Of a stretch of 64,000 bases of DNA, positions 25,313 through 34,362 are shown piece by piece; position 1 is the first letter of the stretch; each line of letters starts with the position of its first letter. Source of the DNA: Chromobacterium violaceum ATCC 12472 (lineage in GTDB: Bacteria > Pseudomonadota > Gammaproteobacteria > Burkholderiales > Chromobacteriaceae); assembly GCF_000007705.1 (NCBI RefSeq), contig NC_005085.1, positions 2,179,752 to 2,243,751 of the forward strand. The letters are read 5' to 3'. Made by a program: the position numbers and the translations under genes. The notes under the pieces were generated by a model. That model was not told where the DNA came from and did not search any database. It saw only the letters and a list, made by a program, of their open reading frames with translations.

Positions 25313-25424
25313 ATCCCCATGCGCGCCGGACGAGGAACCCGGCGCGAGTCTTGATGACTCATAAAGTAGCACCTCCCGATCCAGAGCCGCAGCCAGCGGC
25401 CGGGGAGACCATAGAGGAAGCGTT

Positions 25425-26759
25425 ATGAATCACCAGATCAACGAGTGGTTGCGAGAGCACCGCATCACCGAAGTCGAATGCATCGTGCCGGACATGACCG
25501 GCATCGCCCGCGGAAAGATCGTGCCCAAGGACAAGTTCGTTTCCGACCCGGAAATGCGTCTGCCCGAGGCGGTGCTGATCCAGACCGTGACCGGCGACTA
25601 TCCCGACGACAGCCTGCTGGATCTGACCGATCCGGACATGGTGCTGGAGCCCGATCCGAATACCTTGCGCTACGTGCCGTGGGCGGTGGACCCGACCGCG
25701 CAATTGATTTACGACTGCTGCCGCGCCGACGGCAGCCCGGTGGACGTGGCGCCGCGCAATGTGCTCAAGCGCGTGCTGGGCCTGTTCGACGAGATGGGTC
25801 TGGAGCCGGTGCTGGCGCCGGAGATGGAGTTCTACCTGCTGTCGCCCAACCCCGACCCGGACATCCCGCTGGCCGCGCCGATCGGCCGCACCGGTCGGGC
25901 GGAATTCGGCCGTCGTTCCTACTCGATCGACGCAGTCAACGAGTTCGACCCGCTGTTCGAGGACATCTACGACTATTGCCACGCGCAGAACCTGGAAGTG
26001 GACACGCTGATCCACGAGATCGGCACTGCGCAGATGGAAATCAACTTCCTGCATGGCAATCCGCTGGAGCTGGCCGACCAGGTGTTCCTGTTCAAGCGCA
26101 CCGTGCGCGAGGCGGCGTTCCGCCACAATATGTACGCCACTTTCATGGCCAAGCCGATGGAGAACGAGCCGGGCAGCGCCATGCACATCCACCAGAGCCT
26201 GGTGGACAAGAACACCGGCCGCAACGTGTTCACCAACGAGGACGGCAGCCCGTCCGACATCTTTTTCCATTTCATCGCCGGCCTGCAGAAATACGTGCCG
26301 CAGACCATGCCGCTGTTCGCCCCCTACGTGAACTCATTCCGTCGTTTGTCTCGCTACACCGCGGCGCCGACCAATGTCGAATGGGGTTACGACAACCGCA
26401 CCGTCGGGCTGCGCATCCCGCATTCGTCGCCGGCCGCGCGCCGCATCGAAAACCGGGTGCCCGGCGTCGACGTCAATCCCTATATCGCGATCGCGGCCAC
26501 GCTGGCCTGCGGCTACCTGGGCATGGTGAACAAGCTGCGGCCGACCGAGCCCAGGCAGACCGACGCTTACGAGCTGCCCTACCAATTCCCCAACAGCTCG
26601 GAAGAGTCGCTGCTGCAGCTGGCCGGCTGCAGCGAGATCGCCGAGGTGTTGGGGCCGCGCTTCGTCAAGATGTACGTGGCGATGAAGGAGAAGGAGTTTT
26701 CCGAGTATTTCCGCGTGATCAGCCCGTGGGAGCGCAAGTTCCTGCTGCTGCACGTGTGA
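25425..26759 (+). CDS. puuA: Gamma-glutamylputrescine synthetase (glutamine-synthetase family)
   Basis: A 444-residue GS-fold ligase that joins glutamate to putrescine at ATP cost, the entry step of the gamma-glutamylated pathway. The start (HQINEWLREHRITEVECIVPDMTG), metal-binding LAPEMEFYL, the EIGTAQMEINFL block, the HIHQSL loop and the ATP-binding NSFRRLSRYTAAPTNVEWGYDN block (N-S-F-R-R) are all present. The lack of an adenylylation-loop tyrosine at the C-terminus fits PuuA and not GlnA. It lies between puuD and the transaminase, with gaps of 112 and 125 bases. Confidence 0.92.
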   Translation: MNHQINEWLREHRITEVECIVPDMTGIARGKIVPKDKFVSDPEMRLPEAVLIQTVTGDYPDDSLLDLTDPDMVLEPDPNTLRYVPWAVDPTAQLIYDCCRADGSPVDVAPRNVLKRVLGLFDEMGLEPVLAPEMEFYLLSPNPDPDIPLAAPIGRTGRAEFGRRSYSIDAVNEFDPLFEDIYDYCHAQNLEVDTLIHEIGTAQMEINFLHGNPLELADQVFLFKRTVREAAFRHNMYATFMAKPMENEPGSAMHIHQSLVDKNTGRNVFTNEDGSPSDIFFHFIAGLQKYVPQTMPLFAPYVNSFRRLSRYTAAPTNVEWGYDNRTVGLRIPHSSPAARRIENRVPGVDVNPYIAIAATLACGYLGMVNKLRPTEPRQTDAYELPYQFPNSSEESLLQLAGCSEIAEVLGPRFVKMYVAMKEKEFSEYFRVISPWERKFLLLHV

Positions 26760-26884
26760 TGCGCGGACCATCCGCTCGCGGTTAGAATCGCGGAACAGAC
26801 AGGACAAACGAATAGAAAGACGCCGCAGGCGCAGGAGGGGCGGGCAAGGGCCCGCCTCGTCGGAGAAAACTGGAAGGAAGTGTT

Positions 26885-28264
26885 ATGCAGAAGCAACGTA
26901 CGACCAGCCAATGGCGCGAACTGGATGCCGCCCATCACCTGCATCCGTTCACCGATACCGCATCGCTGAACCAGGCGGGCGCGCGCGTGATGACGCGCGG
27001 AGAGGGCGTCTACCTGTGGGATTCGGAAGGCAACAAGATCATCGACGGCATGGCCGGACTGTGGTGCGTGAACGTCGGCTACGGCCGCAAGGACTTTGCC
27101 GAAGCGGCGCGCCGGCAGATGGAAGAGCTGCCGTTCTACAACACCTTCTTCAAGACCACCCATCCGGCGGTGGTCGAGCTGTCCAGCCTGCTGGCTGAAG
27201 TGACGCCGGCCGGTTTCGACCGCGTGTTCTATACCAATTCCGGTTCCGAATCGGTGGACACCATGATCCGCATGGTGCGCCGCTACTGGGACGTGCAGGG
27301 CAAGCCGGAGAAGAAGACGCTGATCGGCCGCTGGAACGGCTATCACGGCTCCACCATCGGCGGCGCCAGCCTGGGCGGCATGAAGTACATGCACGAGCAG
27401 GGCGACTTGCCGATTCCGGGCATGGCCCACATCGAGCAGCCTTGGTGGTACAAGCACGGCAAGGACATGACGCCGGACGAGTTCGGCGTGGTGGCCGCGC
27501 GCTGGCTGGAAGAGAAGATTCTGGAAATCGGCGCCGACAAGGTGGCCGCCTTCGTCGGCGAACCCATCCAGGGCGCCGGCGGCGTGATCGTCCCGCCGGC
27601 CACCTACTGGCCGGAAATCGAGCGCATTTGCCGCAAGTACGACGTGCTGCTGGTGGCCGACGAAGTGATCTGCGGCTTCGGGCGTACCGGCGAATGGTTC
27701 GGCCATCAGCATTTCGGCTTCCAGCCCGACCTGTTCACCGCCGCCAAGGGCCTGTCCTCCGGCTATCTGCCGATAGGCGCGGTCTTTGTCGGCAAGCGCG
27801 TGGCCGAAGGCCTGATCGCCGGCGGCGACTTCAACCACGGCTTCACCTACTCCGGCCACCCGGTCTGCGCCGCCGTCGCCCACGCCAACGTGGCGGCGCT
27901 GCGCGACGAGGGCATCGTCCAGCGCGTCAAGGACGACATCGGCCCGTACATGCAAAAGCGCTGGCGTGAAACCTTCAGCCGTTTCGAGCATGTGGACGAC
28001 GTGCGCGGCGTCGGCATGGTGCAGGCGTTCACCCTGGTGAAGAACAAGGCGAAGCGCGAGCTGTTCCCCGATTTCGGCGAGATCGGCACGCTGTGCCGCG
28101 ACATCTTCTTCCGCAACAACCTGATCATGCGGGCATGCGGCGACCACATCGTGTCGGCGCCGCCGCTGGTGATGACGCGGGCGGAAGTGGACGAGATGCT
28201 GGCGGTGGCGGAACGCTGTCTGGAGGAATTCGAGCAGACGCTGAAGGCGCGCGGGCTGGCTTAG
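26885..28264 (+). CDS. Putrescine/omega-amine:pyruvate aminotransferase (Cv omega-transaminase)
   Basis: A 459-residue class III PLP aminotransferase. The sequence matches my recollection of the C. violaceum omega-transaminase used widely for chiral amine work. The Schiff-base lysine is Lys288 (TAAKGLSSG). The PLP phosphate-binding TNSGSE, the EPIQGAGG loop and the VADEVICGFGRTG motif with its Asp are all in place. It moves amino groups from putrescine and many other amines to pyruvate, giving alanine. Its neighbours suggest putrescine as the natural donor. GGAAGGAAG precedes the ATG, and two terminators follow. Confidence 0.95.
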   Translation: MQKQRTTSQWRELDAAHHLHPFTDTASLNQAGARVMTRGEGVYLWDSEGNKIIDGMAGLWCVNVGYGRKDFAEAARRQMEELPFYNTFFKTTHPAVVELSSLLAEVTPAGFDRVFYTNSGSESVDTMIRMVRRYWDVQGKPEKKTLIGRWNGYHGSTIGGASLGGMKYMHEQGDLPIPGMAHIEQPWWYKHGKDMTPDEFGVVAARWLEEKILEIGADKVAAFVGEPIQGAGGVIVPPATYWPEIERICRKYDVLLVADEVICGFGRTGEWFGHQHFGFQPDLFTAAKGLSSGYLPIGAVFVGKRVAEGLIAGGDFNHGFTYSGHPVCAAVAHANVAALRDEGIVQRVKDDIGPYMQKRWRETFSRFEHVDDVRGVGMVQAFTLVKNKAKRELFPDFGEIGTLCRDIFFRNNLIMRACGDHIVSAPPLVMTRAEVDEMLAVAERCLEEFEQTLKARGLA

Positions 28265-28282
28265 CGCCGGCTATGCTGGTGT

Positions 28283-28310
28283 GGGGGGCGGCCTCGCCCC
28301 CGCCTTTTTT
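28283..28310 (+). terminator. Terminator after the transaminase gene
   Basis: GGGGGCG, GCCT loop, CGCCCCC, then GCC and six T. Confidence 0.75.
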
Positions 28311-28320
28311 GCAGGGAATG

Positions 28321-28353
28321 AAGCGGGTTGATACAATTCCACCCGCTTTTTCT
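28321..28353 (+). terminator. Second hairpin terminator upstream of motA
   Basis: AAGCGGGT, 12-base loop, ACCCGCTTTTTC. It follows the first terminator at once, insulating motAB from the putrescine operon. A TATAAT at 28362-28367 lies just beyond, without a good -35. Confidence 0.7.
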
Positions 28354-28437
28354 ATTATTTCTATAATGAATTGCAAAAAGGCATGCTGTAATACAAATAG
28401 CGGCATGGGGCAATAAAACAAATACAGGACTTGGCGC

Positions 28438-29292
28438 ATGTTCGTCGGAATCGGGTATCTCATCATCCTGGGCTCGGTGCTCGGGGGCTTCATCGCCGCA
28501 GGGGGGCATGTCGCCGCGCTGATGCAACCGCTGGAGGTCGTCATGATCGCCGGCGCGGCCATCGGCGCCTTCATCGTCGCCAACGGCGGCGCGCCGCTGA
28601 AAGCCACCACCAAGGCGCTCCCTACCGTGTTCAAGGGCAGCCCTTACGGCAAGGCCTTCTACATGGATCTGTTTTCCCTGCTGTTCGAGATCCTGACCAA
28701 GGTGCGCAAGGAAGGCCTGATGTCGATCGAGGCCGACGTCGAGAATCCCGAAGCCAGTCCCGTCTTTTCCAAATACCCGACCATCATGCACGACCACCAC
28801 GTGGTCGAATTCATTTGCGATTACCTGCGGCTGATGGTGGGCGGCAACCTCAACGCCTTCGAGATCGAGAACCTAATGGACGTCGAGATCGAAACCCACC
28901 ACCATGAGGGCGAAGTCCCGGTGTCGGCGGTGAAGGGGCTGGCCGACGGCCTGCCCGCCTTCGGTATCGTGGCGGCGGTGATGGGCGTGGTCCACACTAT
29001 GGAATCGGTGGGCGCGCCGCCGTCGGAGCTAGGCATGCTGATCGCCCACGCGCTGGTGGGCACCTTCCTCGGTATTTTGCTGGCCTATGGCTTCGTCGGA
29101 CCGCTGGGCACCATCCTGGAGCACAAGCTGGCGGAAGGCACCCGCGTCTACCAGACCATCAAGGTGACGCTGCTGGCCAGCCTGAACGGCTACGCGCCGC
29201 AAGTGGCGGTGGAGTTCGGCCGCAAGGCGCTGTCCTCGATGGACCGTCCGTCGTTCAAGGAACTGGAAGACCACGTCAAGCAGAAGAAATAA
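28438..29292 (+). CDS. motA: Flagellar motor stator protein MotA
   Basis: A 284-residue inner-membrane stator subunit that, with MotB, conducts ions to turn the flagellum. Four membrane segments are visible, two N-terminal (VGIGYLIILGSVLGGFIAAGG, LEVVMIAGAAIGAFIVANGG) and two near residues 165-220. Between them is the charged cytoplasmic loop that touches FliG. The first gene of the motAB pair. I see no convincing sigma-28 promoter (TAAA-N15-GCCGATAA) in the 170 bases upstream. Confidence 0.95.
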   Translation: MFVGIGYLIILGSVLGGFIAAGGHVAALMQPLEVVMIAGAAIGAFIVANGGAPLKATTKALPTVFKGSPYGKAFYMDLFSLLFEILTKVRKEGLMSIEADVENPEASPVFSKYPTIMHDHHVVEFICDYLRLMVGGNLNAFEIENLMDVEIETHHHEGEVPVSAVKGLADGLPAFGIVAAVMGVVHTMESVGAPPSELGMLIAHALVGTFLGILLAYGFVGPLGTILEHKLAEGTRVYQTIKVTLLASLNGYAPQVAVEFGRKALSSMDRPSFKELEDHVKQKK

Positions 29293-29310
29293 GCCGGGCA
29301 GGGGACAGAA

Positions 29311-30231
29311 ATGGCTGACGAATCGCAACGACCCATAGTCGTCAAGAAAATCAAGAAAGGCGGGCACGGCCATCACGGCGGCGCCTGGAAAATCGCCTAC
29401 GCCGACTTCGTGACCGCGATGATGGCGTTCTTCCTGCTGATGTGGCTGTTGGGGTCGGCTTCCCAGGGCACCTTGAACGGCATCTCCGAATACTTCAAGA
29501 CGCCGCTGAAGGTGGCGCTTTCCGGCGGCGCCGGCGCCGGAGACGCCACCTCGGTGATCAAGGGCGGCGGCAACGACATCACCAAGCAGGCCGGCCAGGT
29601 CAACAAGGCCGGCGCCAAGCAGGAAGAGGTGATGCAGAAGCAGAAGGAGCAGGCGCGCCTGAACCAGCTGCAGCAGAAAATCCAGCAGACCATAGACCAG
29701 AGCGAGCTGTTCAAGCAGTACAAGAACCAGCTCAAGCTGGAAATGACGCCGGAAGGGCTGAAGATCCAGATCGTCGACGAGCAGAACCGGCCGATGTTCG
29801 ACTCCGGCAGCTCGCGCATGCTGCCGCATACCCGGGTGCTGCTGCAGCAACTGGCGCCGGAACTCAACCAGCTGCCCAACCGGATCAGCATTTCCGGCCA
29901 TACCGACGCCAAGCCGTTCGGCGGCGGACAGGGCGGCTACAGCAACTGGGAGTTGTCCGCCGACCGCGCCAATACCGCGCGCCGCGAACTGGTGGCCGGC
30001 GGCCTGACCGAGAACAAGATTCTGCGCGTGGTCGGGCTGGCGTCCGCCAACCCGCTGATCAAGAGCGACGTGTTCAGTCCGGAGAACCGCCGCATCACCA
30101 TCGTGGTGCTGAACAAGGACACCGAATCGTCGATACTCAACGACGGTTTCAAGCCGCAGATGAACCAGGACGTGATAGGCGGGCCGTCGGAAGGCGCGGC
30201 CCCGGCCGCGCCGCAGCAGGGCGAGCCCTGA
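29311..30231 (+). CDS. motB: Flagellar motor stator protein MotB
   Basis: A 306-residue stator subunit anchored to peptidoglycan. The basic N-terminus (VVKKIKKGGHGHHGGAWK) leads to a single membrane helix with the ion-carrying Asp32 (AYADFVTAMMAFFLLMW). After a Gln/Lys-rich plug and linker region comes the OmpA-like peptidoglycan domain (ISGHTDAKPF ... LSADRANTARREL). Asp32 is at the same number as in E. coli MotB. It follows motA by 18 bases and precedes the methyltransferase gene by 4. Confidence 0.95.
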   Translation: MADESQRPIVVKKIKKGGHGHHGGAWKIAYADFVTAMMAFFLLMWLLGSASQGTLNGISEYFKTPLKVALSGGAGAGDATSVIKGGGNDITKQAGQVNKAGAKQEEVMQKQKEQARLNQLQQKIQQTIDQSELFKQYKNQLKLEMTPEGLKIQIVDEQNRPMFDSGSSRMLPHTRVLLQQLAPELNQLPNRISISGHTDAKPFGGGQGGYSNWELSADRANTARRELVAGGLTENKILRVVGLASANPLIKSDVFSPENRRITIVVLNKDTESSILNDGFKPQMNQDVIGGPSEGAAPAAPQQGEP

Positions 30232-30235
30232 GCGC

Positions 30236-30976
30236 ATGAAGCGGCTGCGCCATCCGCTGCTGCAGCTGTCGGCCTGCGCCTGCGCCTGGATGTTCGTCGC
30301 GCCCGCGCTGCATCTGTTGCCATGGGCGGCATTGCAGGGCCTGTTCGCCGGCCTGCTCGCCATCTTGCTGAGGCTGCCCAGCTGGCAGCGCATCGCGCAT
30401 GGGCTGTTTGTGCCCGCGGCGGCGCTGGCCAGCCAGGCCGGCATCGCGCCGGGCTGGTACCTGGCGGCGCTGCTGCTGACGCTGGCGTTGGGCCGCAACG
30501 CGCTGGTGGAGCGGGTGCCGCTCTATCGTTCCGCGGCTCTGGTCGCGGAACGGTTGGCCGAGCGCCTGGCCGGGGATGCGTCCCTGCTCGAGGCCGGCTG
30601 CGGCGACGGCAGGCTGGCCCTGCAGTTGTCGCAGCGTCGGCCGGACTTGCGCATGCGCGCGCTGGAGAACGCCGTCGGCAGCTGGCTGCTGGCGCGCTGG
30701 CGCTGGCTGCGGGCCGGGAAGCCGAGCCAGCTGGCATTCGCCTGCCGCAATTTCTGGAATGAGGATTGGGGGGGGTATGACGCGGTCTACGTGTTCCTGT
30801 CGCCGGAACCCATGCCCAGGGTCTGGCGCAAGTTCGTCGCCGAGGGCCGGCCCGGGAGCCTGCTCATCAGCAACACTTTTCCCGTGCCCGGCGTCGCGCC
30901 GGATGAATGCATTCCGCTCGAAGGCCCTTTGCAAAAAGAACTACTGATCTGGCGCCATCCAAATGGACCTCGATAA
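30236..30976 (+). CDS. Membrane-anchored class I SAM-dependent methyltransferase-like protein
   Basis: A 246-residue protein with three or four hydrophobic helices in its first 95 residues, followed by a Rossmann methyltransferase domain. SAM motif I is LLEAGCGDGRLAL (about residues 118-130), the acidic end of strand 2 is RALEN, and motif IV resembles YDAVYVFLSPEPM. The substrate is unknown. It starts 4 bases after motB and overlaps the HDOD gene by 14 bases, so it is read as part of the motAB unit. Whether it acts on a flagellar component is open. Confidence 0.75.
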   Translation: MKRLRHPLLQLSACACAWMFVAPALHLLPWAALQGLFAGLLAILLRLPSWQRIAHGLFVPAAALASQAGIAPGWYLAALLLTLALGRNALVERVPLYRSAALVAERLAERLAGDASLLEAGCGDGRLALQLSQRRPDLRMRALENAVGSWLLARWRWLRAGKPSQLAFACRNFWNEDWGGYDAVYVFLSPEPMPRVWRKFVAEGRPGSLLISNTFPVPGVAPDECIPLEGPLQKELLIWRHPNGPR

Positions 30977-32282
30977 CTGGACCAAGACCATCGCCGAACG
31001 GCGCTGGGCCATATTGCCCGACACGCTGAACGAGCTGCGCGATGCCTGCGCCCGCCACAGCGACCTGATCAACTTCACCGATCTGGCCAATCTTTGCCTG
31101 TCCGATCCCTTCCTGCTGCTCGATCTGTTCCGGGTGGTGGGCAACTCGCGCGCCTTGCAGCGCAACGAGAGCGTCCCGGCCGTGGAGCAGACGCTGCTGC
31201 TGATGGGGCTGGAGGCGGTGGTGGCCCGCTTCAACCGCATAGAGGCCCTGGAGGTCGCCGAAGGCAAGCTGGACGCCGATGTCTACGAGGCGGTGGGCGA
31301 CTGGATGGCGCGCGGCAGGGTGGCGGCGCTGATCGTCAAGGAATGGCTGTCCATCATGGGCGACCTGAAAGTGGAGGACTGCTTCGTCTCCGCGCTGCTG
31401 TACAACTTGCCCGCCTGCATCTACATGATCCAGCGCAACCGTCTGCCGGACAAGCCGCTGCTGCAGGAAATGTCCGAGGCCTTCAACGCCGATTACGGCC
31501 AGATCCTGCAGGCCTTCGTCAAGCACATGCCGCTGCCCGGCGGCTTCAACGCGCTGCTGGGGCCGGGCGTGCCCAACAAGCGGCGACAGCTGCTGAAACT
31601 GGCCATCGCCACCGCGAATTCGCTGGAGCTGGGCATCGAGCGCAGCACCTGGCTGGTCGGCGTGGACACCGCGGCCAAGATGATCAACTGCATGCCGGAA
31701 ATGGCTTACAACGCGGTGGTGCATGCGGCGCTCAAGGTGGCCAAGCACCCGCATGTGGCCGGCTATACCTTCCCGGCGCGCGCGCTGCTGCTGTTGCCGA
31801 GCAGCGGGAAGAAGCCGGAGATGAAGAAGGCGGAGGCGCTGTCCGGCGAAGACCAGCTGGAGGGCGCGATACGCGAGTCCATCCGTTTCCTGGCCAACGA
31901 TCTCAAGTTCGAACGCGTGCTGTATTATCACTACGAGCACGATCTGCATGCGTTGAAGCTGCGCTATCAGGTGGGCGTGGGCGCCGACAGCCCCTTGCGC
32001 AAGCTGCAGGTGGACATGGAGCCGGGCAGCTTTTTCGGCGTGTTCGCCAGCAAGCCGCAAAGCTTCCACGCGCCGGCCGACGTCAGGCAGCAGCTTAGCC
32101 GTCGCTACGACGACGAGTTCTTCCAGCATATCGGCGACGGCGAGTTCGCGCTGATGACGCTGTTCGGCGGGCACAAGCTCAGCGGGGTGTTCTATGTCGA
32201 CAACGCGCGCAGCGGCCGGTCGATAGACGACGCCACCTACCACCGCTTCAAGGATCTGGTCAGCCGTCTGGCCCAGCATTGA
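30963..32282 (+). CDS. HDOD domain signalling protein
   Basis: A 439-residue cytoplasmic protein. The N-terminal two thirds is an HDOD domain (LINFTDLANLCLSDPFLLLDLFRVVGNS; LLLMGLEAVVARFNRIE; DCFVSALLYNLPACIYM), a non-enzymatic HD relative common in chemotaxis and motility signalling. The last 130 residues look like a GAF-type domain (LEGAIRESIRFLANDLKFERVLYYHY ... FYVDNARSGRSID). It overlaps the methyltransferase gene by 14 bases and is the fourth gene of the motAB run, which suggests a role in motility control (inference). Confidence 0.82.
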   Translation: MDLDNWTKTIAERRWAILPDTLNELRDACARHSDLINFTDLANLCLSDPFLLLDLFRVVGNSRALQRNESVPAVEQTLLLMGLEAVVARFNRIEALEVAEGKLDADVYEAVGDWMARGRVAALIVKEWLSIMGDLKVEDCFVSALLYNLPACIYMIQRNRLPDKPLLQEMSEAFNADYGQILQAFVKHMPLPGGFNALLGPGVPNKRRQLLKLAIATANSLELGIERSTWLVGVDTAAKMINCMPEMAYNAVVHAALKVAKHPHVAGYTFPARALLLLPSSGKKPEMKKAEALSGEDQLEGAIRESIRFLANDLKFERVLYYHYEHDLHALKLRYQVGVGADSPLRKLQVDMEPGSFFGVFASKPQSFHAPADVRQQLSRRYDDEFFQHIGDGEFALMTLFGGHKLSGVFYVDNARSGRSIDDATYHRFKDLVSRLAQH

Positions 32283-32347
32283 TGCAAGAAGGCGTCGGGG
32301 CGGGTAAACTCGGCCCCTTCGCTTCGCGCCGCATCGACGGAACCCAT

Positions 32348-33148
32348 ATGCCTTACATCTCCAAGACCATCAGCTCTCCCCACAACGACGAAGTCAAGGC
32401 GTTGGCCCGGCTGGTCCAGCACAGCCGCGACCGCCGCAAGGAGGGCGTGATGGTGCTGGAGGGCATACACTTGGCCGAATCCTGCCTGCAGGCGGGCGGC
32501 GAGCTGTCGCGGATCTACCTGAACGAAGCCGCGGCCGGCAAGCCCGAGGTCCGCAGGCTGCTGGACAGCCTGCCGCCCGGCAGCACGGTGGTCTCGCTGC
32601 CCGAGGCAGTGATGTCCAAGGTGACCGCGCTGGCCAGCGCCGGAGAACTGCTGGCCCTGAGCCCGCGCCCCAGTCCGGAAGCGCCGCCGGCGCAGGCCGC
32701 GCGGGTGATGCTGGAAGATATCCAGGACCCGGGCAATTTGGGCACCATCCTGCGCACCGCGGCGGCGGCGGGGGTGTATGACGTCTTCCTGTCCAAGGGC
32801 TGCGTCGACGTGTTCTCGCCCAAGGTGCTGCGCGCCGGCATGGGCGCGCATTTCGCGCTGCGCATCCACGAGCACGCCGACCTGGCCGGCGAGCTGAGCC
32901 GGTTTGGCGGACGCAAGCTGGTCACGCATCTGGAGGGCTCCAGCTCCTTGTACGGGCATGATCTGACGGGGCCGGTGGCCTTCGTGTTCGGCAACGAGGG
33001 CGCCGGGGTCAGCGACGCGTTGCTGGCATTGGCCGACGCGCGCATCCGCATCCCGATGCCGGGCCATGCCGAATCGCTGAACGTGGCGATGGCGGCCACG
33101 GTCTGCCTGTTCGAGCGGGTGAGGCAGCTCGAGGGCCGGCGGGCCTGA
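32348..33148 (+). CDS. TrmH/SpoU family RNA 2'-O-methyltransferase
   Basis: A 266-residue SPOUT methyltransferase. The three knot motifs are clear: LEDIQDPGNLGTILRTAAAAG (motif 1), VAFVFGNEGAGVS (motif 2) and IPMPGHAESLNVAMAATVCLFE (motif 3). The N-terminal substrate-binding domain (SPHNDEVKALARLVQHSRDRRKEG) is like that of rRNA enzymes of the RlmB/TsnR type. The ATG at 32348 is preferred to two upstream in-frame starts because the protein then begins at the family's usual MPYISKTISSPHN. It lies 65 bases after the HDOD stop. The exact target nucleotide is unknown. Confidence 0.88.
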   Translation: MPYISKTISSPHNDEVKALARLVQHSRDRRKEGVMVLEGIHLAESCLQAGGELSRIYLNEAAAGKPEVRRLLDSLPPGSTVVSLPEAVMSKVTALASAGELLALSPRPSPEAPPAQAARVMLEDIQDPGNLGTILRTAAAAGVYDVFLSKGCVDVFSPKVLRAGMGAHFALRIHEHADLAGELSRFGGRKLVTHLEGSSSLYGHDLTGPVAFVFGNEGAGVSDALLALADARIRIPMPGHAESLNVAMAATVCLFERVRQLEGRRA

Positions 33149-33252
33149 GATCGCGACCCGCGACCGCGGCATGGGACGTCGATTTCCTTTGGCCCGCCTG
33201 GGGCGGGCGCCGGGCATGCCCCCGAGCGCGCGTTGCGTGCGGCCGGGCAGGT

Positions 33253-34362
33253 TCACTCCTGTGGAATGAACACCTCGCCGCGCATCAGCGGGCGAGCGGT
33301 GCGCGTCATCACCACCTCGTCGACTTTCCAGCCCAGCGGGTCCTGGCCCAGAACGGCCTCCAGCGTCAGCCTGCCGCTGGGGTGGCTGAAGGTCAGCGGC
33401 ATGCCGCGCACGGCGCCGCCGGCCATCTCCGCCGGCAGCGTGCCTTCCGCCGCGCAGGCGCAGGCCAGGGCGATGGCGTCGGTGCCGGGATAGGCGGGAT
33501 GCAGCTTGCCCATGGAAAGCGCGCGGGCGTGCAGCGCGCTGCCGGGGTCGTCGTCGGTGGACAGGAAGCTGATCTTGGGGGTGGCGGGGTATTCGCGGCC
33601 GGCGGCGAAAATGTCCTCGGCCAGCCCCATCGCCACCGTGGCGGCGGCGCGGGCCATTTCCAGCCGGCGCATGATGGCCTGATCGATGTCGGCGGCCTTT
33701 TCCCGGCCTCTCAGGCCGAAGTCGCGGGCGCGCACGAACAGGGTGGGATTGCCGGCGTCTATCAGCGTGGCGTCCACCTGGCTGCCGTCGGGCAGCTTCA
33801 GCTTGTCGACCAGGCAGCCGGTGGGAAACATCTCGCTGCAGTCGCCCGCCGGGTCCAGATAGCGCAGCCGGATCGGCGCGCCGGGAAAGGCGACACCGTC
33901 GATGCGGAAGTCGCCCTGCCAGACGGCCTGGCCTTCGAAGATTTCCAGATCGGCCAGGATGCGCTTGCCGACGTTGGCCTGCCAGATGGCCATGGTGGCG
34001 ACGCCGTCGGCGGGCCGGGCCAGCTTTTCCATCACCGCGAACAAGGGCACGGCGGCGGCCAGGTTGCCGCAGTTGCCGGACCAGTCGATCCGCGCCTCGT
34101 CGGTGAATACGTGGCCGAACAGCGCGTCGACGTCGCAGTCGTCGCGGCGGGAGGGGCTGACGATCACCACCTTGGTCGAGCGGGAGGTGCCGTTGCCCAG
34201 CCCGTCGGTCTGGCGTCCGTAGGGATCGGGACTGCCGATCGCGCGCAGCAGCAGGGTTTGCCATAGCTCGGTGTCTTCGGGCAGCGCGTCCGCGCGGATG
34301 AACAGCCCCTTGCTGGTTCCGCCGCGCATCAGCGTGGCGGCGAGGCGATAGCCGTTGTCCAT
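33253..34362 (-). CDS. PrpF-family isomerase-like protein, orphan copy
   Basis: A 369-residue member of the PrpF / 4-oxalomesaconate tautomerase family with a DapF-like fold. Signature blocks are MRGGTSKGLFIRAD, GSPDPYGRQTDGLGNGTSRSTKVVIV, DWSGNCGNLAAAV (likely catalytic Cys), MFPTGCLVDKL and FSHPSGRLTLEA. It is distinct from the acnD-linked prpF at 59935. The start at 34362 is supported by GGAGG just upstream and shares one base with the cca stop (TGATG). Substrate unknown; its position after cca in an RNA and cell-wall operon gives no metabolic hint. Confidence 0.82.
   Translation of the reverse strand: MDNGYRLAATLMRGGTSKGLFIRADALPEDTELWQTLLLRAIGSPDPYGRQTDGLGNGTSRSTKVVIVSPSRRDDCDVDALFGHVFTDEARIDWSGNCGNLAAAVPLFAVMEKLARPADGVATMAIWQANVGKRILADLEIFEGQAVWQGDFRIDGVAFPGAPIRLRYLDPAGDCSEMFPTGCLVDKLKLPDGSQVDATLIDAGNPTLFVRARDFGLRGREKAADIDQAIMRRLEMARAAATVAMGLAEDIFAAGREYPATPKISFLSTDDDPGSALHARALSMGKLHPAYPGTDAIALACACAAEGTLPAEMAGGAVRGMPLTFSHPSGRLTLEAVLGQDPLGWKVDEVVMTRTARPLMRGEVFIPQE

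Noticed and set aside
33190-33208. GC hairpin after the SpoU methyltransferase gene as a terminator
   Set aside because: The stem GCCCGCC/GGGCGGG is followed by no T run on either strand, so it was not listed.
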